Part shown: positions 1-4,760 of the stretch, piece by piece | Numbering within the stretch: the stretch's first letter is position 1 | Layout: the number at the start of each line of letters is the position of its first letter | Source of the DNA: Flavobacteriales bacterium UBA2798 | GTDB lineage: Bacteria; Bacteroidota; Bacteroidia; Flavobacteriales_D; UBA2798 | Assembly (NCBI GenBank): GCA_002351955.1 | Contig: DEHO01000063.1 | Span: 1-5,048, forward strand | Reading direction: 5' to 3' | DNA: 5,048 nt | Position numbers and translations under genes: made by a program | The notes under the pieces: model-generated | Seen by the model: the letters and a program-made list of their open reading frames with translations, nothing else | Databases searched by the model: none | What the model was told of the DNA's origin: nothing

Positions 1-353
1 TGCACCGACCATCCGCTGTTGTTGAGCAAACCGATATTCCCCCAGGTGCCGTTACCCAGTAATACCTGGTTCGGATTACCCGTAAAATTCAGTCGGGATG
101 CAGTACCCAAATTGCTGATTACCATAATTCCTTTAGTGGTATCGGTTAAAGAATGGAAGGTATATCCACCTGCAGCATTTATACTAAACCGATTGATATT
201 ATTTGTCCGAAAAAACAAAGAGGAATTATTAATCGTCCCCAAAAATTCAGTAGAGGAAACGGAATTCCCATTCAGCGACCATTTCTGTCCGGATTGTGCA
301 ATAACCTCAAAAGAAAAGAGGAACACCATAGCAACGAATAGTAATTTTTTCAT
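1..353 (-). CDS. Secreted tail-fibre/adhesin-like protein, N-terminal part (cut by window edge)
   Basis: I read this frame directly from the minus strand: an ATG at 353-351 opens 117 codons without a stop, and the gene runs off the left edge. Residues 1-19 form a classical signal peptide (MKK, then a hydrophobic core LLFVAMVFLFSF, then VIA before Q20), so the product is exported. The mature part starts with WSLNGNSVSSTEFLGTINN, continues with LFFRTNNINRFSI near residue 50, and reaches LLNNSGWSV at the edge. This pattern of a Trp-Ser-Leu opening, Gly/Asn/Thr-rich short strands and an 'FRTNN...RFSI' segment is common in Bacteroidota surface proteins with fibre-like stalks, many of which end in an S74 peptidase/chaperone or a type IX secretion sorting domain. 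That end is not visible here, so the anchoring and function are unknown. The plus-strand frame over the same DNA is a shadow. The reading frame and signal peptide are secure; the family call is inference. Confidence 0.8.
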   Translation of the reverse strand, partial: MKKLLFVAMVFLFSFEVIAQSGQKWSLNGNSVSSTEFLGTINNSSLFFRTNNINRFSINAAGGYTFHSLTDTTKGIMVISNLGTASRLNFTGNPNQVLLGNGTWGNIGLLNNSGWSV

Positions 354-373
354 GTCTGATACAGATTTCAGAC
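354..373 (-). other. Small inverted repeat touching the start codon
   Basis: GTCTGA (354-359) and TCAGAC (368-373) are perfect 6-bp inverted arms around an 8-nt loop. The structure ends at the base just before the ATG of the secreted-protein gene, so in the mRNA it would sit where the ribosome lands. It could tune translation, but a 6-bp stem also arises by chance. Confidence 0.25.
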
Positions 374-383
374 AGCAAAATCT

Positions 384-418
384 AAAAAAAAAAATGAATT
401 CGCAAAATATTAGGCGAA
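384..418 (-). terminator. Possible weak intrinsic terminator after the acetyltransferase gene
   Basis: Read on the minus strand, TTCGC (418-414) pairs with GCGAA (403-399) across a 10-nt AT-rich loop. A 4-nt spacer (TTCA) and a run of 11 T (394-384) follow. This lies about 40 nt past the stop of the acetyltransferase gene (458) and before the next gene start (353). The long T tract supports a terminator. The stem is only 5 bp and the spacer before the T run weakens the case. Confidence 0.35.
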
Positions 419-430
419 CATAATATACAA
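403..430 (-). promoter_or_regulatory. Candidate Bacteroidota-type promoter for the secreted protein
   Basis: On the minus strand, TTG (430-428) is followed after 18 nt by TATTTTG (409-403). The Bacteroidota consensus is a TTG near -33 and TAnnTTTG near -7, so the -7 element is one base short. A start about 7 nt downstream would give a 5' leader of roughly 40 nt that begins in the 11-T tract. The site overlaps the possible terminator hairpin, so at least one of the two calls may be wrong. Confidence 0.25.
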
Positions 431-457
431 AAATGAGGCAATTATTACATTTCTAAC

Positions 458-901
458 CTACAAATACTCCTTCCTAAACGGAAAGGTGTACTTGAAATGG
501 CTTTGCTTCCAGCCTTCGCGGTCGTAGAAGCGGTGGGCATCGGTTCGTTTTTTGTTGGTGCACAATTCGATCAGATCGCAATCGCGCTCACGGGCGAGTT
601 GGGTCACGTGATCGAGCAGCATTTTCCCGTATCCTTTCCCGCGGCAAACATCGCTGATGCAGATCTCCTGTACCTCAGCCACCGGTGCAAAATGATGCAG
701 CAGGTATTGAATGTGCAGACTCACAAAACCGACGATTATTCCGTTTTCTTCTCCCACGAAATAATAAATATCCTGCATGGCGCAATTGCGCAAATACACC
801 GGCGCGAATTCTTCGAAGGGAATGCTGCATTCTTCGAGCTGTTCAATGAGTTGATGAACGGCGGGGAGATCGGTGTGGGTGGCGGGAAGGATGTGGAACA
901 T
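458..901 (-). CDS. GNAT N-acetyltransferase, PhnO-like (aminoalkylphosphonate acetyltransferase-like)
   Basis: This 147-residue cytoplasmic protein has a complete single GNAT domain. Motif A, which binds the acetyl-CoA pyrophosphate, is RGKGYG at residues 87-92, preceded by the strand EVQEICIS (76-83). Motif B is DAHRFYDREGW at 121-131. As I recall E. coli PhnO, which acetylates aminomethyl- and aminoethylphosphonate, three blocks resemble it closely: the HIQYLLHH segment (63-70), TNKKRTDAHRFYDREGW (115-131) and the QSHFKYT end (133-139); the total length also fits. No phosphonate transport or C-P lyase genes are nearby, so the substrate could be another small amine. The ATG at 901-899 is the only start that fits the family's N-terminus. 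No Shine-Dalgarno sequence is visible. A CACTAAG repeat lies about 20 nt upstream. The GNAT assignment is secure; the substrate is inferred. Confidence 0.88.
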   Translation of the reverse strand: MFHILPATHTDLPAVHQLIEQLEECSIPFEEFAPVYLRNCAMQDIYYFVGEENGIIVGFVSLHIQYLLHHFAPVAEVQEICISDVCRGKGYGKMLLDHVTQLARERDCDLIELCTNKKRTDAHRFYDREGWKQSHFKYTFPFRKEYL

Positions 902-920
902 GATTGGGGATTTGTTTTTT

Positions 921-960
921 TACCACTAAGGCACTTAGAACACGAAGGTACACTAAGAAA
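921..960 (+). repeat. CACTAAG-type repeat array, left copy
   Basis: Four degenerate units each begin with CAC: CACTAAGG (924-931), CACTTAGAA (932-940), CACGAAGGTA (941-950) and CACTAAGAAA (951-960). The 13-mer ACCACTAAGGCAC at 922-934 recurs exactly, inverted, at 1427-1439. The array fills the spacer between the divergent starts at 901 and 985. Arrays with this wording occur between genes in many Bacteroidota genomes; their origin and role are unclear to me. Translated in frame with the next gene, the array reads FTTKALRTRR, which can cause a false N-terminal extension. Confidence 0.8.
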
Positions 961-984
961 GAAAGATACTCAGTATATTTAAGA

Positions 985-1368
985 ATGAAACGAGATGAGC
1001 ATTTGCTGAATGTACGACCGAGGTTGGATGTGGAGGATGATTTGTCTCTGCCCGAGGAGGTGTTTCAGAACGAGGTGATCCGTCCGGTGATCAAGTTTCA
1101 GTCGGAGGCTCTGTTTGCGATGATGAACGAATACATCCGTCGCCTATCGCCCGATTTCAGAACCTACGATCTTGTGCGCAAACGCAAATTCATTTCTTCA
1201 GCCATACAAAAAGATCACACCTTGCATCATCAGCTCATCGGAATGGTGGTGGCCTGTTTTACGCTGGAAGAATTGCAGCATTTTCTGCAACAACGCAGTG
1301 AACATTCCAAACGCATTTCGCAAATTCTTACGGAACGTTTTTGTTCGCAAGCTGAGAAGTTGGGGTAG
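985..1368 (+). CDS. Small helical protein of unknown function (Bacteroidota family sometimes labelled 'glyoxalase')
   Basis: The product is 127 residues, probably cytoplasmic, with no signal peptide or membrane segment. The N-terminus MKRDEHLLNVRPRLDV leads into EEVFQNEVIRPVIKFQSEAL (24-43), then a basic stretch RKRKFISSAIQKD (65-77), then a helical C-terminal part with FTLEELQHFL (92-101) and HSKRISQILTERF (107-119). It resembles, from memory, a family of roughly 120-residue proteins in Flavobacteria with the 'FQNxxxRPxxKxQ' and 'FTxEE' landmarks that databases often call glyoxalase. I see no glyoxalase fold signature or metal ligands, so that name is doubtful. I chose ATG 985 because an in-frame ATG at 904 would add 27 residues that are translated CACTAAG repeat. 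It is the only plus-strand gene, divergent from the acetyltransferase and convergent with crtYcd. The TAG stop touches the heptamer repeat. Function unknown. Confidence 0.8.
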   Translation: MKRDEHLLNVRPRLDVEDDLSLPEEVFQNEVIRPVIKFQSEALFAMMNEYIRRLSPDFRTYDLVRKRKFISSAIQKDHTLHHQLIGMVVACFTLEELQHFLQQRSEHSKRISQILTERFCSQAEKLG

Positions 1369-1387
1369 TGAACGGTGATCAGTGAAC
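1367..1387. repeat. AGTGAAC heptamer repeat, three units
   Basis: Three contiguous heptamers, AGTGAAC (1367-1373), GGTGATC (1374-1380) and AGTGAAC (1381-1387), begin within the TAG stop of the upstream plus-strand gene. The first and third units are identical. The unit differs from the CACTAAG array 13 nt further on. Similar GTGAACA-type heptamers occur between genes in other Bacteroidota, from general knowledge. Confidence 0.6.
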
Positions 1388-1400
1388 AGAAACCGATATT

Positions 1401-1440
1401 CTGTCTTAGTGCCTCTTAGTGCCCTTGTGCCTTAGTGGTG
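1401..1440 (-). repeat. CACTAAG-type repeat array, right copy, inverted
   Basis: This copy holds a perfect tandem decamer, TCTTAGTGCC at 1404-1413 and 1414-1423, then CTTGTGCC (1424-1431) and TTAGTGGTG (1432-1440). Its complement begins CACCACTAAGGCAC, which matches the left copy over 13 bases in the opposite orientation. The array overlaps the 3' end of crtYcd: the TAA stop (1418-1416) lies in the second decamer. Confidence 0.8.
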
Positions 1441-2120
1441 AATACAGATTTAAAATATTCGTAAACCACCACCACCGTACCGAGCATGCCCAGGTTGTAA
1501 ATGGTGTCCTCTACAGGAATGGTACCGATGCGGATGTTGAAAATCTCCTCTGAATTGTACCAAACAATCGGCTCCGCAATCCAGGAACCGGTGAGCATTC
1601 CGTTAACAAGTAAAAAGGGAATCAGCGTAACGAGATAAGCCAGAAAAAAACGACTCATGTAAGGCGATTTAACAACGTACAGCATTAGGAGCAGCAACAC
1701 TCCTGCATAGGGAAAAGCAGTGGCGGGATACCATTTTACGTAATTGACCAGACCTGTTGCAATCAAAACAATAGCAAGAATTGTCAGCAAGGGTTTGTAC
1801 ACTTTTGCCAGGAGATCGGTCTTGACATAAGCATTGAGGCATTCATAAATGAAGATACAGGCGTACGGAATGCAAATGAAAAACAACCATTCCTCGAGCG
1901 GCAAATTGATAATGGTAATACCCAGCAGGTAATCCTCATTGAATCCCCAGACCTCTTTTGCAGTTTTTACCACATCCCAGGGAATGAAGACAAGCATCAT
2001 AATGGCAATGGCAGGAAAAAGGGCTTTCCAGTTTTTGTAGAAGGCTACTTTTTTATCGAAGCTCAGCACCAGCGGACCAAGCAGCGAAAAAAGATCGATG
2101 AACAAATACAGCGATTTCAC
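1416..2120 (-). CDS. crtYcd: Lycopene beta-cyclase, fused CrtYc-CrtYd type
   Basis: This membrane enzyme closes a beta-ring on the psi end of lycopene. The 234-residue protein holds two lycopene-cyclase domains in tandem. The first has PWD (47-49), FNEDYLLGI (60-68) and the signature PLEEWLFF (74-81). The second has WIAEPIVWYN (180-189) and IGTIPVEDTIYNL (198-210). Hydrophobic segments suggest about seven helices. The length matches fused CrtYcd proteins, whose halves are separate in some actinobacteria. I chose GTG at 2120-2118, which overlaps the crtZ stop as GTGA and gives the usual MKSLYLFIDL start. The ATG at 2195 would add 25 residues that are only crtZ read out of frame. The last residues, TTKAQGH, come from the repeat array, so the native C-terminus was probably different. 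It is the last gene of the operon. The sequence does not show whether it cyclises one or both ends; the neighbouring CruF and CrtD genes suggest one. Confidence 0.92.
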   Translation of the reverse strand: MKSLYLFIDLFSLLGPLVLSFDKKVAFYKNWKALFPAIAIMMLVFIPWDVVKTAKEVWGFNEDYLLGITIINLPLEEWLFFICIPYACIFIYECLNAYVKTDLLAKVYKPLLTILAIVLIATGLVNYVKWYPATAFPYAGVLLLLMLYVVKSPYMSRFFLAYLVTLIPFLLVNGMLTGSWIAEPIVWYNSEEIFNIRIGTIPVEDTIYNLGMLGTVVVVYEYFKSVFTTKAQGH

Positions 2121-2596
2121 GCCTTTTGTTTTTGGCGCATGCTCTCGCGGGCTTCGCGGAAATACTTCAGCGGAACAATCAGCATTCCGAAACATTCTCC
2201 GTCTTCCTTGCCGAGGTGTTTGTGGTGCACCTTGTGCGCTTTGCGAATAGCGCGGAGGTAAACATTGTCGGAATTTTTAAACCAAGACATGCGTCGGTGA
2301 ATGAACACTTCGTGCACCAGAAAATACGCAAAACCATACACCGCAATTCCGGCGCCTATAGATACAGAAATATAATTCCCATACATCATTCCCAACATGA
2401 TGCACAACCAGCTTGGCACAGCGAAAATCAGAAAGAAAATATCGTTGCGTTCAAAAAACCCAAACAATTTGGGAATGGGTTGGTGATGATCCTCGTGGAA
2501 ATACCACATGAATCCGTGCATGATGAATTTGTGCATGAACCAGGCCATGAATTCCATCACACAAAAAGTTGCCAATACCGTTAGGGCGTAAATCAT
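2117..2596 (-). CDS. crtZ: Beta-carotene 3-hydroxylase CrtZ
   Basis: This is a di-iron membrane hydroxylase of the fatty acid hydroxylase superfamily. It adds a hydroxyl group at C-3 of beta-rings, turning beta-carotene into zeaxanthin or gamma-carotene into its 3-hydroxy form. All histidine clusters of the family are present in the 159-residue product: HKFIMH (22-27), HEDHH (34-38), HEVFIH (95-100) and HKVHHKH (121-127). Hydrophobic helices lie at about residues 3-20, 52-70 and 75-95. Size and motif spacing are those of normal CrtZ, and nothing is missing. It starts 19 nt after the cruF stop with no Shine-Dalgarno sequence, and its TGA overlaps the GTG start of crtYcd, which implies translational coupling. 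It would act on the ring made by CrtYcd. A plus-strand frame across most of the gene is a shadow. Confidence 0.95.
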   Translation of the reverse strand: MIYALTVLATFCVMEFMAWFMHKFIMHGFMWYFHEDHHQPIPKLFGFFERNDIFFLIFAVPSWLCIMLGMMYGNYISVSIGAGIAVYGFAYFLVHEVFIHRRMSWFKNSDNVYLRAIRKAHKVHHKHLGKEDGECFGMLIVPLKYFREARESMRQKQKA

Positions 2597-2615
2597 TGTT
2601 TAAAAATACGTTGTT

Positions 2616-3254
2616 TTATCGCGTTCCCAACCACCAGAAGAAAACAGCCTGAAGTACAAACAAACAAATGGCGGCAGGGTTCATTTTTGGACGAAAAACC
2701 TTAACCATGAGCACCTGGAAGATGAATCCAAAGATAAACCATGAGAGGTAATTTCTGAAAGGAATGGTATCGTCTTTCCATTGCCAGTAATCCAGCTTCA
2801 TCGCAACCGGCTCGATCAGAAAATCCATTCCTGTCATGAGCAGCGCACCAAAAAATGCAATCAACAACCAATGCGAAAATAAAACAGATGCGACTTGTTG
2901 CGTAGCATAAACGAGCATCAGCCAGTTGAGTCCGATCACAATCGGCACCTCATACATTTTCCAACCGAGGTTAGCGCCATAAGCATATTCTCCGAACAAA
3001 GCCCCGGTCATGACCCCAACCATCTCCACCACAAAGCTGAGGACGAAAATCGAAATCATCACCAGTAGTTCACTTCCGCTTAATTTACGCAGCGGAAAAA
3101 AAACAAAAACACCACTCATAACGAGATTCACCCAGGTAAGCGATGCAAATTCCAATTGATTCTGTGTTGCAAAACCCCAGAAACCCACAGCGTAAAAAAT
3201 CACTAACACAGCAATTGCAATCCACAAGCGCAGGGGAGAAAAACTATCGTTCAT
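2616..3254 (-). CDS. cruF: Carotenoid 1,2-hydratase, CruF type (carotenoid biosynthesis protein, DUF422)
   Basis: This 212-residue integral membrane protein has about seven hydrophobic helices and no signal peptide. Family landmarks visible are E77-xx-GVMTG-xx-FG-x-Y (77-90), VPIVIGLNW (103-111), MDFLIEP (143-149), the W157/W159 pair, and IPFRNYLSW (164-172). CruF proteins add water across the C-1',2' double bond of an open psi end, leaving a tertiary hydroxyl. In Bacteroidota such proteins accompany production of 1'-hydroxylated monocyclic carotenoids. The ATG overlaps the stop of the desaturase gene as ATGA, so the two are probably translated together, which fits sequential action on the same end of the molecule. 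The family is often annotated only as 'carotenoid biosynthesis protein', and activity here is inferred from motifs and context. It could also act on a C50 substrate as in haloarchaeal bisanhydrobacterioruberin hydratase, but a C40 route is more likely here. Confidence 0.85.
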   Translation of the reverse strand: MNDSFSPLRLWIAIAVLVIFYAVGFWGFATQNQLEFASLTWVNLVMSGVFVFFPLRKLSGSELLVMISIFVLSFVVEMVGVMTGALFGEYAYGANLGWKMYEVPIVIGLNWLMLVYATQQVASVLFSHWLLIAFFGALLMTGMDFLIEPVAMKLDYWQWKDDTIPFRNYLSWFIFGFIFQVLMVKVFRPKMNPAAICLFVLQAVFFWWLGTR

Positions 3255-4726
3255 AAGCTTTGATCTTCAAGAATTAAATCTGCAGCAATTTTCGCAGAAC
3301 GCAAACACAATGGAATTCCACCACCGGGATGCACACTACCGCCGCAAAAATACAGATTCGGAATGCGACGCGAAAAATTAGGGTGACGTAAAAACGCAGC
3401 GTAACGGTTATTGGAAGCAGAACCATAAAGCGAACCCTGGTAGGAAAAAGTATCCCGCTCAATGGTACGCGGTTCCCAACGATCTTCCTGCTCGATGAGA
3501 GAAGCAACATCTGTATTAAGCATACGCGAAAGTTTGGCAATGGTATTCGCACGAATTTGCGGAATCAGCGCGTCCCAATCCTGACCATTATTCCCGGGAA
3601 CATTCACCAGAATGAACCAGTTTTCTTTTCCATCCGGCGCATCCGTTTTACAATATTTAGATGAGATGTGAATGTAAACGGTAGGATCGTCGGTTACACT
3701 GTTCTCTTTAAACAGCATGCGGAATTCCTTTTCGTAATCGGCGCTGAAAAAAATATTGTGCAATCCCAACTCCGGAAATTGGCGACTGATTCCCCAATAG
3801 AAAATCAGTGCAGAGCTGGAGCGTTCCTGCTGCAATGATTTTTCAGGTGCTTTTTCATTGGGAAGCAAACGACGGTAAGTCGGAACCACATCCATATTGC
3901 TGATCACCACATCACCGGTAATTTCTTTTCCATTCACACGAATTCCGCTTGCTTTTTTGTTTTGAGTGATGATCGTTTCGACCGGGGCATTAAAATGAAA
4001 TTTCACTCCCAGTTCCAATGCAAGTTTGTAAATGACATTCGGAATATCGATCATCCCCCCCTTGGGAAAAAAGGTTCCGAGGTTGTGTTCCAGATGCGGA
4101 ATCATAGAAAGAATTCCCGGCGCCTGATAAGGATCGCTTCCGTTGTAAGTGGCAAAACGATCGAAGAGCTGTACCAGGTGGGGCGATTTCATGCGCTTTC
4201 GGTGCACCTGATGCATGGTACGGAAAAGATGTAATCGCCAGGCATTCATCACTCCGCGCAAAACATCTTTTCGCAAATAATTTTTTGCACGATGCAGAGA
4301 ACGTTCGAGAAAAACACCTTCGGTAAGATCGTACATGGATTTGCACTCGGCAAAATAGCGGAGTATATCCTCAGCAGGAACAGAAAATGTTTTGGCACAG
4401 GCCGCTGCGAAATCTTCCGGCTGCGAACCCGCTGCGAGGCGAAATCCGTCTTCCCAGAAATACCTGCAACTTTCCGGTATGCGGGTGTAGGAAAAATGCT
4501 GCGCAGGATCTTTTCCGGCCAGCAAAAACAATTCATCGACCAGCGCAGGAAGCGTAAACAATGAAGGACCCGTATCAAAACGAAATCCGCCCAGGTTTTT
4601 CTCCGATAATTTTCCTCCGGGATGATCCGATGCTTCAAACACCTCAACAGCATAACCCTTTACCGCAAGACGAACCGGTGTTGCGAGTCCACCTATACCG
4701 GAACCGATGATGAGGGCTTTTTTCAT
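3251..4726 (-). CDS. crtD: FAD-dependent carotenoid desaturase, CrtD-like (1'-hydroxycarotenoid 3',4'-desaturase)
   Basis: The 491-residue protein has the layout of the CrtI/CrtD amine-oxidase-like family. The N-terminal Rossmann motif is GSGIGG (8-13) with the ribose-binding acid E31, followed by GGKLSE (37-42) and FRFDTGPSLFTLP (48-60). The C-terminal FAD motif is GGSVHPGGGIPL (462-473), preceded by an AAFLRHPNF segment. Length is normal. The 'GGKLSE ... GPSLFTLP ... GGSVHPGGGIP' combination is what I associate with Bacteroidota CrtD rather than with their CrtI, whose end, as I recall, reads more like TVPGPGVPPSL. The coupled cruF supports this: CrtD would introduce the C-3',4' double bond after CruF adds the 1'-hydroxyl. 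A CrtI (phytoene desaturase) role cannot be excluded from sequence alone. One oddity is P17 in the first Rossmann helix (GGLATPVRLA), where small residues are usual. The ATG at 4726-4724 gives the expected MKKALIIGSG start. Confidence 0.8.
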   Translation of the reverse strand: MKKALIIGSGIGGLATPVRLAVKGYAVEVFEASDHPGGKLSEKNLGGFRFDTGPSLFTLPALVDELFLLAGKDPAQHFSYTRIPESCRYFWEDGFRLAAGSQPEDFAAACAKTFSVPAEDILRYFAECKSMYDLTEGVFLERSLHRAKNYLRKDVLRGVMNAWRLHLFRTMHQVHRKRMKSPHLVQLFDRFATYNGSDPYQAPGILSMIPHLEHNLGTFFPKGGMIDIPNVIYKLALELGVKFHFNAPVETIITQNKKASGIRVNGKEITGDVVISNMDVVPTYRRLLPNEKAPEKSLQQERSSSALIFYWGISRQFPELGLHNIFFSADYEKEFRMLFKENSVTDDPTVYIHISSKYCKTDAPDGKENWFILVNVPGNNGQDWDALIPQIRANTIAKLSRMLNTDVASLIEQEDRWEPRTIERDTFSYQGSLYGSASNNRYAAFLRHPNFSRRIPNLYFCGGSVHPGGGIPLCLRSAKIAADLILEDQSL

Positions 4727-4737
4727 GTGTTCAGGTT

Positions 4738-4760
4738 AACAAGCAATATCCTTACTTGTT
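4738..4760 (-). other. Short inverted repeat between the OMP gene and crtD
   Basis: AACAAG (4738-4743) and CTTGTT (4755-4760) are perfect 6-bp inverted arms around an 11-nt loop. They occupy most of the 33-nt spacer and touch the stop codon of the upstream gene. No T tract follows, so it is not a convincing terminator. It could be an mRNA-processing or stability element, or chance. Confidence 0.25.

Noticed and set aside
19..423. Plus-strand open frame of 134 residues
   Set aside because: The minus strand here encodes a clear signal peptide and a coherent secreted protein; the plus frame has no family signal and runs through the AT-rich spacer.
921..960. CRISPR-like repeat array
   Set aside because: The units are 8-10 nt, degenerate and contiguous, without spacers.
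497..982. Plus-strand open frame opposite the acetyltransferase
   Set aside because: It is the complement of a complete GNAT domain and ends in the repeat array; it shows no recognisable motif.
904..984. Longer start for the small plus-strand gene
   Set aside because: The added 27 residues are mostly translated CACTAAG repeat; ATG 985 gives the expected N-terminus.
1369..1440. Bidirectional intrinsic terminator between the convergent genes
   Set aside because: No GC-rich hairpin with a T tract is visible on either strand; the sequence is tandem repeat, not an inverted stem.
2121..2195. ATG at 2195 as start of the cyclase
   Set aside because: The extra 25 residues are crtZ read in another frame; the GTG at 2120 gives the family's normal N-terminus and a GTGA overlap.
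2126..2584. Plus-strand open frame opposite crtZ
   Set aside because: It is a shadow of a gene with all histidine motifs intact; its own His-rich look only mirrors the other strand's codons.
3962..4653. Several open frames inside the desaturase region on both strands
   Set aside because: They overlap an intact 491-residue CrtI/CrtD-family gene and have no motifs of their own.
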